DNA from: Kiritimatiellia bacterium
Lineage (GTDB): Bacteria > Verrucomicrobiota > Kiritimatiellia > RFP12 > UBA1067
Assembly: GCA_018384485.1 (NCBI GenBank)
Contig: JAHBAE010000089.1
Coordinates: 1-48,701, forward strand
Direction: 5' to 3'
DNA length: 48,701 nucleotides
The position numbers and the translations under genes were made by a program. This document shows, piece after piece, positions 38,247-47,939 of this stretch. Numbering within the stretch: the stretch's first letter is position 1; every line of letters starts with the position of its first letter. The notes under the pieces are model-generated. The model was not told the DNA's origin, did not search any database, and saw only the letters and a list, made by a program, of their open reading frames with translations.

Positions 38247-39292
38247 CATTCGCCTTTCCATGGATGTTCGCTTTTCTCCTTCCTCTCGCCTTTGCCGCGT
38301 GGCGGCTTTTGAGGCGTGGAAGAAAAGCGGGCATACGCTTTTCTGGTTTTGGCCGTCTTCCGAAATCTTCCTCGGCTGGGCTTAGAGCCCGCATTGCGGC
38401 CTTATCGCCATTCATTCTTCTTGCTGCGCTCGCTCTTCTCGTTATCGCCGCCGCGCGTCCCCGCACCCCGCTTGCGCGCGCTAAAAAGACGGTTGACGCT
38501 ATAGCCATAGCGATGACGGTAGATGTCTCAGGTTCGATGGAGGCTCTTGATCTGACGCCGAAGGGAGAGCGCTTCTCGCGTGAAACGACGCGCCTTGCGA
38601 TAGTGAAAAAACTTTTTGCGGAGTTTGTGGAAAACCGCCCCGATGATCTTATAGGTCTTGTTACGTTCGGTGGCTATGCTGCGACGCGCTCGCCGTTGAC
38701 GGCGGATCATCAGGCTCTTCTGAATGTCCTTAAAGCGGTGCAGATTCCCACCGGTTCTTACGATGCCCAAGGCCGTGCGATCGCTTCCGACGAGGCGATG
38801 ACGGCGATAGGCGATGGCCTTGCGACTGCTCTTGCGCGCCTTAAAGATGCCGCGCCGAAGTCGAAAATCGTCATTCTCCTTTCTGACGGAGTAAGCAATA
38901 CTGGTGCGGTCGAGCCAGAAGCGGCCGCTGAGGCTGCGGCGAAAATGGGCGTTAAAGTCTACGCCATCGGCGTCGGCACGCGAGCGAGACGCACTCCCAT
39001 CTTTGCGCGTGACATATTCGGGCGCGTTTCCATCGGTTATTCCGATATGGCATTTGACGAGGGGCAGCTTAAGGCAATTTCGCGAAAGACGGGCGGGGCG
39101 TACTTCCCTGTAAACGACCGTGATTCTTTGAAAAAGGCGCTTGAAGAGATTGACAAACTCGAGACTACGACAATAGAGTCTCAGGCATACGACAGATGGG
39201 ATGAGCATTTTCCTCTCTTTCTTTTCGCCGGAGCGATTTTCGCTTTCGTAGCGGTTACGCTTTCGATGGCGTCAGCAAGGAGAATGGCGTGA
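38243..39292 (+). CDS. BatA-like VWA-domain membrane protein
   Basis: MTVDVSGSMEALDL MIDAS, N- and C-terminal TM helices. Confidence 0.9.
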   Translation: MTFAFPWMFAFLLPLAFAAWRLLRRGRKAGIRFSGFGRLPKSSSAGLRARIAALSPFILLAALALLVIAAARPRTPLARAKKTVDAIAIAMTVDVSGSMEALDLTPKGERFSRETTRLAIVKKLFAEFVENRPDDLIGLVTFGGYAATRSPLTADHQALLNVLKAVQIPTGSYDAQGRAIASDEAMTAIGDGLATALARLKDAAPKSKIVILLSDGVSNTGAVEPEAAAEAAAKMGVKVYAIGVGTRARRTPIFARDIFGRVSIGYSDMAFDEGQLKAISRKTGGAYFPVNDRDSLKKALEEIDKLETTTIESQAYDRWDEHFPLFLFAGAIFAFVAVTLSMASARRMA

Positions 39293-41316
39293 CTTCCGAA
39301 AGCGCATTTGTCCGGGATCTTGCAGTTCTTATGGCGATTGCCGGAGGAATAGCCGTTCTCTTTTCGCGTCTGAAATGGCCTAAGGTGATAGGCTATATTT
39401 TAGTCGGTGTCTTAATCGGTTCTCACACGCCCGGAGGCAGTTTTCTTGCCAATCCCGATTCAATAGGCGTGATAGGGCAGCTTGGCGTCGTGTTTCTCAT
39501 GTTTGCGATGGGCCTTTCCTTTTCTGCGCGAGATATGAAACGCATTCGTGCCGTGGCTCTTCCGGTGGCTCTCGTAGATACTCTGGTGATGACGTGGCTT
39601 GGGCATACCTTGGGAACTCGCGTTTTCGGCTGGTCTTCAGTTCCGTCTTTCTTTCTCGGGCTTGCCATGTGCGACTCGGCAACAACCCTTCTTGCAAAAG
39701 TCGTCGGCGAAATGGGTTGGGCGAATAAGCCGTTTACAAAGTACGCGCTCGGAACTTCAGTGTGTGAAGATATTCTCTGTGTCGGCATGATTGCCGTTGC
39801 CACAGGCTTTGCAAACGGCGGCGGAATGTCGGCTGGCGCATTTGCCGCGTCGCTTGGTTGGCTTTTTGTTTTCTTTCTTGCCGTTCTCGTTTTCGGGTTT
39901 GTTCTTGTGCCGCGTCTTCTTAAATCGGTCGATCGCCGCCGTGACGACGAAGCTTTGTGCCTTACGATGCTCGGGCTTTGCTTCTTCGTCTCGTTCATCG
40001 CCTATAAGTGTGATTTCTCCCTTGCTCTCGGCGCATTTCTCATTGGCATTGTAGGAGCTTCAAGCGATGTTCATGGAAAGGTTGCCAATCTTGTTGAGCC
40101 GTTGAAGACGATGTTCGCCGCCGTGTTCTTCGTGTCGATAGGTCTTCTTGTCGATCCCGTGGTTCTTTGGAATCATGCTCCTAAGATACTTCTCGTTTCT
40201 GCTGTTATCATGGGCGGCAAGTTTGTTAACATTTTATTCGCCTCTGTCGCAACGGGGCTTGATGTGAAAACTTCCGTCCAATGCGCCATGTCGCTTGCGC
40301 AGACGGGGGAATTTGCTTTTATGGTGGCAGTTCTTTACGCTGGGCTTACAAACAATCCGGAAAGCGATGTCTTCCCGGTTGCCGTTGGAGCGTCGCTTCT
40401 AACGACGCTTCTAAATCCTTTTATGGTCCGTTCGTCCGACAGAGTCGGCGATATTATCCAGTCGCGCATTCCTTCAAAAGCGCGTGAGTTTTTAGCGGCG
40501 TATCATTCGTGGCTTGAGCGCATCAGCGCCTCGGAGGGTGCCCTGGCGTTTTCGAAGTTGAAGGGAGACCTTGTTAAACTCGGCGTTTATATAGTTCTTA
40601 TGATCGCCGTCGCAGCTTCATGCTCGTTTCTCCACCGCATAGACTTTAGCGCGCTTTCAGGTGTTCTTGAGTCTAATGACGTCATAATTTCTTTCTTGCT
40701 CGCAAATTTCTTTTCGGTCTCCCTTTTGCCGCTTGTTCTTGCCGCGTCGCGTTCTGTCGGCAGCGATGTTGCGGAGCTTCTTTCCGGTGAGGGCGCCTCT
40801 TCAAAATGGAGCAGCGCATTCCGTCAGGTGGTGAGGTCGATTTCCGCAGTCTCGGCAAGCGCGATATTTTTCGTGGTCTGGACGATGATCAACGTGACCA
40901 TCGCGCCCTCTGGCGGATGGCCGGCCTTGGCTGTGGGCGGTACGATAATCGTTTTCGGCATTGTCGGCTGGCAGCTTTTCATCAATATCGGGCGGCGCGC
41001 CACCGAGCGGTTTTTTGAAGCTCTTACGGCGGAGGAGCGCCGCGAGGGATTGGCTCGCTCTACTTCAGTTCCCGCCCCCCACGGTGATGTACATCGCTTT
41101 GTTCTTGATGGCTACTCGCCTGTGGCGGGCGCCACTATCGGGTCGCTTGGCGTGCGGGCGAAGACGGGCGCGATGATTGTTGCCGTTGACAGATCAGGGC
41201 ACATGACGCGCAATGTCGGGCCTGATTGGGAGCTTGAGGAGGGCGATACGCTTTTCGTTCTCGGCAATCCCTCTCAGCTTGCGGCGCTAAAAGATCTTTT
41301 GGGAGTTACTGCGTGA
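39289..41316 (+). CDS. CPA2 cation:proton antiporter with C-terminal TrkA_C-like domain
   Basis: VLIGSHTPGG..., ALGAFLIGIVGASS, C-terminal RAKTGAMIVAVDRSG...GDTLFVLGNPSQL. Confidence 0.88.
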   Translation: MTSESAFVRDLAVLMAIAGGIAVLFSRLKWPKVIGYILVGVLIGSHTPGGSFLANPDSIGVIGQLGVVFLMFAMGLSFSARDMKRIRAVALPVALVDTLVMTWLGHTLGTRVFGWSSVPSFFLGLAMCDSATTLLAKVVGEMGWANKPFTKYALGTSVCEDILCVGMIAVATGFANGGGMSAGAFAASLGWLFVFFLAVLVFGFVLVPRLLKSVDRRRDDEALCLTMLGLCFFVSFIAYKCDFSLALGAFLIGIVGASSDVHGKVANLVEPLKTMFAAVFFVSIGLLVDPVVLWNHAPKILLVSAVIMGGKFVNILFASVATGLDVKTSVQCAMSLAQTGEFAFMVAVLYAGLTNNPESDVFPVAVGASLLTTLLNPFMVRSSDRVGDIIQSRIPSKAREFLAAYHSWLERISASEGALAFSKLKGDLVKLGVYIVLMIAVAASCSFLHRIDFSALSGVLESNDVIISFLLANFFSVSLLPLVLAASRSVGSDVAELLSGEGASSKWSSAFRQVVRSISAVSASAIFFVVWTMINVTIAPSGGWPALAVGGTIIVFGIVGWQLFINIGRRATERFFEALTAEERREGLARSTSVPAPHGDVHRFVLDGYSPVAGATIGSLGVRAKTGAMIVAVDRSGHMTRNVGPDWELEEGDTLFVLGNPSQLAALKDLLGVTA

Positions 41317-42257
41317 GCATTTCAGGAAAGTATGTCGGGAGGCTGGCTCCCAGCCCTACCGGTGCGCTTCACCTTGGCAATGTGCGCACTTTCATGATCG
41401 CATATCTTCGAGCCCGCTCTCTTGGCGGCAAAGTGATCATGCGCATGGAAGACCTTGATCATCCGCGCGATAAGGCAGGGGCCGATTTGCAGGCTCTTGA
41501 GGATTTGAAATGGCTTGGCTTTGAGTGGGATGAATTTTACAGGCAGTCCGAAAGAGTTGACCTTTACCGCGAGGCCGTGCGCAAACTTCACGAAAAATCG
41601 CTCATATATCCGTGCGTATGTTCTCGGCGTGATGTGGAAGCTGCGCAGTCGGCTCCGCATGAGGGCGATCAGCTCTACTATCCGGGCACTTGCAGAGGAA
41701 AGTTTTCTTCTTGGCAGGAAGCGGCGAAGGTGAAAAATTCTCCGTGCTGGAGGTTTGCCGTGCCTTCGCAATCTGTAATTTCCTTTGAAGATGTTTTTGC
41801 ATCTTATTTCTCAATGAATGTTTCACGAACGCTTGGTGATTTCCCTCTTGCGCGTGACGAGTCGGGAGCCGGCTACACTCTTGCCGTCGTCGTCGACGAT
41901 CTTCAAATGGGAGTTACCGAGGTTGTCAGAGGAGATGATCTTCTCGCTGCAACTCCAGCGCAGATTCTTCTTGCGCGGCACCTTGGCGCGGAAAAAATCC
42001 CAGAGTATTGCCATGTTCCACTCGTGGTCGGGAGCGATGGCAAGCGCCTTGCAAAACGTCACGGCGATACGCGCATTGCGTCATTTCGCGAACGAGGAGT
42101 AAAGCCAGAGGAGATCATCGGGTTCCTCGCAGCTTCTTGCGGGTGGTGTGAAAAGGGCGAGAGTGTTTCTCTTGAGAATCTGCTGCCGCGTTTTTCTCTC
42201 AATACGATTAATCATTCTCCGTTTGTTGTTGACGATAAAATATTTCAAGGAGGCTAA
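41313..42257 (+). CDS. gluQ: glutamyl-Q tRNA(Asp) synthetase-like
   Basis: GRLAPSPTGALHLGNVRTF, MRMEDLDHPRDK; ~314 aa lacking the anticodon domain; GTG start overlapping upstream stop. Confidence 0.88.
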   Translation: MSISGKYVGRLAPSPTGALHLGNVRTFMIAYLRARSLGGKVIMRMEDLDHPRDKAGADLQALEDLKWLGFEWDEFYRQSERVDLYREAVRKLHEKSLIYPCVCSRRDVEAAQSAPHEGDQLYYPGTCRGKFSSWQEAAKVKNSPCWRFAVPSQSVISFEDVFASYFSMNVSRTLGDFPLARDESGAGYTLAVVVDDLQMGVTEVVRGDDLLAATPAQILLARHLGAEKIPEYCHVPLVVGSDGKRLAKRHGDTRIASFRERGVKPEEIIGFLAASCGWCEKGESVSLENLLPRFSLNTINHSPFVVDDKIFQGG

Positions 42258-42259
42258 AA

Positions 42260-42739
42260 ATGGTGACGGCTGAAAAACTCGTTAGAATGCTCGCCGAAAA
42301 AAGGTTGACCTGCGCAACGGCAGAGTCGTGCACGGGCGGCGGAGTCGGCGCGGCAATTACGGCGGTGGCAGGAGCAAGTGAAGTTTTCTGGGGCGGAGTT
42401 ATAAGCTACGATAACAGTGTAAAACGCGATGTCCTGGGAGTTGATGGGGCTCTTCTTGAAAACAAGGGGGCGGTGTCGGCGGAATGTGCCGCTGAAATGG
42501 CACAAGGCGTTCGCAGGCTTTTAAAAACGGATCTCGCGGTCTCAGTTACCGGCATTGCCGGCCCAGGCGGCGGAACACGCGAAAAACCAGTCGGGCTCGT
42601 CTGGTTCGCGACCGCATCGGCGGAAAGGGTGCATACGGAAAGCAGAATCTTTCCCGGCTCCCGCGATGAAGTGCGCAAGGCGGCGGCTCTACATGCGCTG
42701 GAACTTTTGATGGCCGCCGCGTCGTTTCGCGAAGTTTAA
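42260..42739 (+). CDS. CinA-family nicotinamide-nucleotide amidohydrolase (PncC)
   Basis: TCATAESCTGGGVGAAITAVAGASEVFWGGVISYDNSVK, VTGIAGPGGGT. Confidence 0.93.
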   Translation: MVTAEKLVRMLAEKRLTCATAESCTGGGVGAAITAVAGASEVFWGGVISYDNSVKRDVLGVDGALLENKGAVSAECAAEMAQGVRRLLKTDLAVSVTGIAGPGGGTREKPVGLVWFATASAERVHTESRIFPGSRDEVRKAAALHALELLMAAASFREV

Positions 42740-43813
42740 GCTTCCTTGCCTCTCGCCGCGGGCAATGTGGCTGACGGCCTTTGACGCGGTCGCAAAAGCG
42801 AGTGAAAGGTTGTATCCTCCTGTCGGGCCGTCTATATCAAGAACCTCGCCTGCAAAATAAAGCCCAGGCACTTTCTTTGACTGCATAGTCGCGCTGTCGA
42901 CATCGGCAAGGCTTACGCCACCAATGGTGACGATCGCTTCCTTTAGCGGCCGCGAGCGCAGATTCTCGAATTTGAGCCGCTCCTTCGCAAACCATACTTC
43001 GAGAGTAAAGTTTTTGAGCCCTTCATGCTCAATGTATCTTTGGCAGTTGTATATCGCGCCGCCGCTCAATCCGAATTTTTCGCAGTCGACTTCGCCCCTA
43101 TAGTCAAAGAGAACGCGCCCTTCGGGGGAGATGACTTTTGCGCGTCCGTCTTCAAAGCGCCTTCCTGCAAGTGCGGTTACTCTGCGTTCCTGAGTTTCCA
43201 TGCCGATAAGACCTGGCTTAAGCGCGGTAATTTCATGGCCGAGAGCGCGAGCGAAATTCTGGCCGTCGCCGACGCTTCCTGTTTTTGGATAGCTTGCGCC
43301 CCCCGTAGCGATAATGACATTGTCGGCTTCAATGTCGAAAGTGGCTGTATGCACAACAAAGCCGCCGCCGCGAAGAGGTGTTATTCCTCTTACCGGGCAG
43401 TTTGTCAAAACCGGCAGCCCCTTGTCGCGGAGGATGTCCCCGAAAGCGTGTACGATTGTCGCCGCCTTTCCATCGGCGGGGAACATTCTCCCGTCGCTCA
43501 TGCGGCGTAAGGGAATGGAGAGGGAGCGGAAGAATTTAATGATTTCGCGCGGCGGACATTCGCGTATGGCGGGAGTTATCCAATCGGCGGAGTATTTGAC
43601 GTCACGGATGAAATCTTCGCTTGAAATGTCTTTTGTGAAATTGCATCTTCCGTTGGCGGTCATCAAAACTTTCGCGCCAAGGCGCGCTTTGCGCTCGATG
43701 AGAAGCGCGGGAGTTTTCTGCATTGCTGCGGAAACGGCCGCGAACATACCGGCAGCGCCGCCGCCGATTATCGCGATCTTCACTCTCTTATTCGTGTTGT
43801 ATAAATTGTTCAT
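42689..43813 (-). CDS. HI0933/YhiN-like (BaiN/RdsA family) FAD-dependent oxidoreductase
   Basis: IAIIGGGAAGMFAAVSAA, GGASYPKTGSVGDGQNFARALGH, LYFAGEVLDIDGPTGGYNL. Confidence 0.92.
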   Translation of the reverse strand: MNNLYNTNKRVKIAIIGGGAAGMFAAVSAAMQKTPALLIERKARLGAKVLMTANGRCNFTKDISSEDFIRDVKYSADWITPAIRECPPREIIKFFRSLSIPLRRMSDGRMFPADGKAATIVHAFGDILRDKGLPVLTNCPVRGITPLRGGGFVVHTATFDIEADNVIIATGGASYPKTGSVGDGQNFARALGHEITALKPGLIGMETQERRVTALAGRRFEDGRAKVISPEGRVLFDYRGEVDCEKFGLSGGAIYNCQRYIEHEGLKNFTLEVWFAKERLKFENLRSRPLKEAIVTIGGVSLADVDSATMQSKKVPGLYFAGEVLDIDGPTGGYNLSLAFATASKAVSHIARGERQGSLNFAKRRGGHQKFQRM

Positions 43814-43824
43814 GGGTGAAACGG

Positions 43825-44433
43825 TTAAAGGCAGCGCGCATTGCCGCGATCGCTCTCTTCCATCGTGGATACGATTGAAGAGAGCTTTCCAACAAGTCGA
43901 TTTTTGATGACATCGACGTTGCCGCGCGTGATGCCGAAGCGAGAGGCTACATCCTCAGGCGACTCGTGCAGGAGAGCGACATGGCGGAATATCTCGCGGT
44001 TGCGCTGATTTATTGAGGGGTCTGCCAGAAGCTGATCGATCGCAACTTTCAATATCCGCTCTTTTCGGTCGTTTTCCTCGTAATTATTGTTTTTGACAGT
44101 TGCTACGGTAGGATCGTCTGCTGCGAGCTGGGCAATTTCAGTCTCTCGTTTCTGATTGCGAATCTGGTCAAGCGCCTTGTGCCGTACAATTCCTATCAAA
44201 TACGATTTAAAATGCCCGTTTTCATCTGGTGTATAATGGTAGTTGGGAAGTGCTTTTACGAGCGAGCGCATTGTCTCTTGGATGATGTCGTCATGATCAA
44301 GCGCCGAATAATGCGATGATAGATAGCTACGCATCATGGGCTCGTATTTGTAAAAAAATTCAGACCACCTTGCAGTCGTGGTGTCGTTCGCTATCGCTTT
44401 TAATAGCGTAATTGATGTTTTAATAGGTGTCAT
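43825..44433 (-). CDS. ECF-type RNA polymerase sigma factor
   Basis: LDHDDIIQETMRSLVKALPNYHY...FKSYLIGIVRHKALDQIRNQKRE; region 4 HTH SPEDVASRFGITRGNVDVIKNRLV. Confidence 0.87.
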   Translation of the reverse strand: MTPIKTSITLLKAIANDTTTARWSEFFYKYEPMMRSYLSSHYSALDHDDIIQETMRSLVKALPNYHYTPDENGHFKSYLIGIVRHKALDQIRNQKRETEIAQLAADDPTVATVKNNNYEENDRKERILKVAIDQLLADPSINQRNREIFRHVALLHESPEDVASRFGITRGNVDVIKNRLVGKLSSIVSTMEESDRGNARCL

Positions 44434-44501
44434 AATTTACTCTTGAATTATATCATTTTTTTTGTAAGATTGTACTCGGTCGGTCAACACCCACAGATTC
44501 C

Positions 44502-44550
44502 AAATGGAGGAGACGGAAGTCGACTAACGTCGCCATCGTCTCCTCCATTT
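44502..44550. repeat. 14-bp perfect inverted repeat between ECF sigma and IS
   Basis: AAATGGAGGAGACG (44502-44515) / CGTCTCCTCCATTT (44537-44550), 21-nt spacer. Confidence 0.8.
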
Positions 44551-44671
44551 ACAATAATGCCATACACTTCTTCACCCAAATCGTTATTTTAGGCAAAGCG
44601 CAGCCACACCGATGCGTCGCATCGGTATGAATTTCGCGGCGTAACCTCGGGAACCGCACCCCGATTACATC

Positions 44672-46036
44672 TCACGCCACCAAATGATATCGCCGCATTC
44701 TCATAACACCGATTTCTGCGACAGGAAAATAGTGCAACCCAATCATCAAAAATCCCACGAACAACAATTTAGCCCAGCCTTCCGCCGTTATTTTACGACA
44801 TTTCTCACTTAACCTCACCAACATCCCTTGTTCAAACACTTGCCATAATGCATACGCTATTTGCATTAAGACATGGTAATTCTTTCCCGCCTTATCATCA
44901 TTACAAAAAGTGTGTTCCAACCCGAAACCTCCGTACTTCTCCACTTTAAATCCGTTTTCGATATTCCATCGACGTCTGCCATAATTTATAACCTGTTTCG
45001 CACGTTCAAATGATGAAACTTCAAAACTCGTACAAAATTCACCATTGTATGCATCTTCACCAACACCCCAGCAGCTCATTCTCACCACTCGAAAGTTCAC
45101 ACCTTCTCCATCTTCATATGCAGTTCCCCGACCGTCAACCCATGTCAGCAATCCGTAAGAATCAACTTCGTTATTCCCACTTTCTTGCTTCAGAAGCCCG
45201 TATTGTAACGTTCTGTGCATCGCAGAATTGATATTTTCATATATCCGCGGCATCGACCCCTCCTTAAATGTCAAAATGTATTCCCATTTATAATCACGGC
45301 AGATATCCATTACACTTTTACAAGCATAAAGAGCATCCCCTAAAATGCAAAATCCTTGATTAGGGAAGTAGCGTTTCAACCGCTTTGACAAACGCTTGAA
45401 TGCTTCCAATTCACAATCCTGCTTTTCTCTTTCGCTGTTGTATGGTTCAACACTCTCCGTCAATAGCGGAATATTCCATCCCCATGGTGTTATAATTCGT
45501 GCCTCCAAACAATAACGCCGCTTTTCTATAGCATCCAGCTCGCTTGAACGTTTGCGCTCGCAAAGAGTTCCGTCTATCGCAACACACAAACACCCAAATA
45601 ATCTGGCATTATCAAACAACTTACTGCGTATCATATATCGCACCAGCTCAACCAATACCTTTTCGAGTGCTTTAGTTTCAACATCTCGCAAGAGATTAGT
45701 GCAAGTTTGAGAACAAGCTGTATGAAGCTTGCGATCATCTGGATTATAAGGTTGCCCCGATAATTCAAAAATACTTGCCGAATAGGCTCTTGTATTGCGC
45801 GTCATATCCATTTGATTGCGACTTCGAAGACGAAGAAAAAAGCCCATAATCACCGTCCAATAAAGGGAAAGCGACGAGTATGCGCAATTATCCTCGTCGC
45901 GATTCCCGTTTAATTCAACCAAATGTGGGTTTATTACTTGCCGGTACGGCTCAATGAACCCTCTCAGCGCTTTAAGCACTTCGCCGCAGTCTGGCTGCGC
46001 TGCTGGCGTACGACCTTTGAAGGCAAAGGCTTTTTG
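44672..46036 (-). CDS. transposase main reading frame (the longer 571-aa ORF upstream part is out-of-frame overlap)
   Basis: In-frame coding character from ~MQKAFAFKGRTPAAQPDCGEVLKALRGF onward. Confidence 0.7.
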   Translation of the reverse strand, partial: QKAFAFKGRTPAAQPDCGEVLKALRGFIEPYRQVINPHLVELNGNRDEDNCAYSSLSLYWTVIMGFFLRLRSRNQMDMTRNTRAYSASIFELSGQPYNPDDRKLHTACSQTCTNLLRDVETKALEKVLVELVRYMIRSKLFDNARLFGCLCVAIDGTLCERKRSSELDAIEKRRYCLEARIITPWGWNIPLLTESVEPYNSEREKQDCELEAFKRLSKRLKRYFPNQGFCILGDALYACKSVMDICRDYKWEYILTFKEGSMPRIYENINSAMHRTLQYGLLKQESGNNEVDSYGLLTWVDGRGTAYEDGEGVNFRVVRMSCWGVGEDAYNGEFCTSFEVSSFERAKQVINYGRRRWNIENGFKVEKYGGFGLEHTFCNDDKAGKNYHVLMQIAYALWQVFEQGMLVRLSEKCRKITAEGWAKLLFVGFLMIGLHYFPVAEIGVMRMRRYHLVA

Positions 46037-46350
46037 CATCCAGTGGTTGGATTCGTCTTTGAGGCTAAAACCGACGGAAGGATTGATCTTGAAGAGTCGT
46101 TCAATTCCTTCAAACGATTCTTCACCTCCTTCCAGCGGTTTACCCAGTCCTCCACCTCTGCAACCGCCTGAAATGGAATATAGACAGTCTTTGTCCGACC
46201 CTCCACCTTGTGTGTAAGCTGATATCGTACTGAATTTTTCAGATTCACTTTTGATATCGTCCCCTCGAGAACAGGTCCTTGTGAGAGCAACAGCTTGAGT
46301 TTGCTCGTAATGCGCCGATAAGACGCCCAGTTTTTCTTTTTTATATTCAT
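45964..46350 (-). CDS. transposase-associated N-terminal ORF (DUF6788-like)
   Basis: GPVLEGTISKVNLKNSVRYQLTHKVEGRTKTVYIPFQAVAEVEDWVNRWKEVKNRLKEL. Confidence 0.6.
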   Translation of the reverse strand: MNIKKKNWASYRRITSKLKLLLSQGPVLEGTISKVNLKNSVRYQLTHKVEGRTKTVYIPFQAVAEVEDWVNRWKEVKNRLKELNDSSRSILPSVLASKTNPTTGCKKPLPSKVVRQQRSQTAAKCLKR

Positions 46351-46370
46351 AGTAAGTAATTATACTTACT
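46351..46370. promoter_or_regulatory. palindrome containing the transposase -10 box
   Basis: Minus strand AGTAAGTA-TAAT-TACTTACT immediately before ATG; TATAAT at 46364-46359. Confidence 0.6.
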
Positions 46371-46699
46371 TTTTTCAAAAAAGTCAATAGGGAAAATTAA
46401 CTTTTTTACAAAAAAAATCAGGAGCATCACCCAAAATTGAGTTCTGCCCCTGAAACACGAGGAAATTTCGTCAAAAACGCTTGCGACTTATTTTACATTT
46501 GGAATCTGTGAGCTGCAACACGTCCAGGCCTCAATCCATAGCCACTTTTGAAAGGCTAAACGTAATTCACGAACAGATTCCCACGTTTACCCTTTCAGAG
46601 CCACATTTAGTTTTACAAGCGGCAAGTGAATAATCTCGCAATCAAATCTGAGGGCGCAACTGTAGAATCCACCGTCGAGCATCTTGTTAAAGGAAAATA

Positions 46700-46780
46700 A
46701 CTTATTTGAAACAACTTGTCTTTACCAGTTGTCCTAGTTGTTTCCAATCTCAATTCAAACATTCTAACATTCAAACATTA
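46700..46780 (-). repeat. dispersed intergenic repeat copy 2 (inverted relative to copy 1)
   Basis: GAAACAACT (46708-46716) / AGTTGTTTC (46736-46744) inverted repeat plus CAAACATT-like units. Confidence 0.7.
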
Positions 46781-46896
46781 ACCCATTCTCCCACTCTATC
46801 CTATGCAGTGGGGCCTGTCCCTCTCCGAGTCTTCCGCCCAAATCCTCACATACTGCATATCATACGAGAATTGACGACCACGAGGCAAAATTCTTA

Positions 46897-46922
46897 CCAC
46901 CGCATTTTGCAAAATGCAGTGG
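46897..46922. repeat. 26-bp near-perfect palindrome
   Basis: CCACcGCATTTTGCAAAATGCaGTGG; perfect 16-bp core 46902-46917. Confidence 0.85.
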
Positions 46923-47070
46923 CACCTTTCATGGACACAGTTTGCAAACTATGGCCATCGGCAATATTCGGTGCGTGGTGCGGAGTGTTAGTTTTTAACG
47001 CAGAGGAAGCAGAGTCGGAGAGTCGCAGAGTTTTCCTTTCGTTAGGAAATCTCAAAATTTAGGTCGCAAT

Positions 47071-47939
47071 TTATGGAATTAAGTCCATATCAGAGAAGTA
47101 GCGCCTAATTTTCTCAACTACTTCGACAAATGTACAGTCTTGAACTGCAAGTCGATTCTTCCTCAAGAATGCCCTCCATTGCATGATTTTCTGGTTGTCA
47201 TTTGCAAATGATTGCGTCAAACCATCTGGGATATCTTTCGGCAAAACAGTTCCCCTGCGAGCAAATGTTCGACGTATAGCCATTTTTACCGTCTCGTTCT
47301 GCAGTGATAAATCACTTGTCAAAAGCCAAAGGTCATAATAATCTTTCATTCTACTGTTAGCAACGCCTCGTTTGACAATCGTTTCAAACTTCTCCGCGAT
47401 AACAGTTTCTTTCGGATAGACTTTAATTTTAGGAGCTGAAATATCTAAGAGCGGCGGAAATATTGCCTTCTTAGCAGGCGGAGTTATCGCATCACCAATG
47501 CCAACATCAAACTGAACAGGGATACGAACAGTACCAATATAAGCTAAAAATGAAACACGCACTCCGCCGTAATCATCATCCTCACGAATTGCCCTAGACT
47601 TAACAGAATGCGAATCGTATCGAATACCGTCATCCTCAATTGTATCAAACTCTGCTAAACTCCTAAACATTTCATAAAGAGCCGCAGGATTACCCTCACC
47701 TCTAAACTCCAAGTCCGCGTCCATGGTCGGTCGATATAGTTAAAGCCTTCGCTCCAAAGAACAAAAAGTGTTCCGCCCTTGAGAATACAACGTGAAGCAT
47801 ACTCGCTTTGCTCAATGCGTTTCAGGAATCTCTCAATGGCATACCGAGAAAGAATTTCTAAATAAACTACATTGTGCGCTTTAGCAATATTTTTTAAGCG
47901 AGCCAAAACACTATCTTGTAAATTCTTTTTACTGTTCAT
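47071..47939 (-). pseudogene. AbiEii-family nucleotidyltransferase toxin, frameshifted
   Basis: Two ORFs (47655-47939, 47071-47724) join as ...LKGGTLFVLWSEGFNY-(fs)-RPTMDADLEFRGEG...; one base missing near 47733-47737. Confidence 0.8.

Larger units (their letters stand above)
44672..46350 (-). mobile_element. IS4-like DDE transposase with DUF6788-like N-terminal ORF in another frame; terminal repeats not identified
   Basis: Transposase frame: LFGCLCVAIDGTLCERKR, CILGDALYACKSVM, RRRWNIENGFKVEKYGGFGLEH. N-terminal ORF 45964-46350. Confidence 0.8.

Noticed and set aside
46037-46387. First ~115 codons of the 571-aa transposase ORF as genuine N-terminus
   Set aside because: They overlap the DUF6788-like ORF out of frame and start upstream of the predicted promoter, so they are likely non-coding.
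44560-46440. Terminal repeats of the IS: shared TCACCCAAA near 44572 and 46427
   Set aside because: The two copies are in direct, not inverted, orientation and only 9 nt long, so they do not define IS ends.
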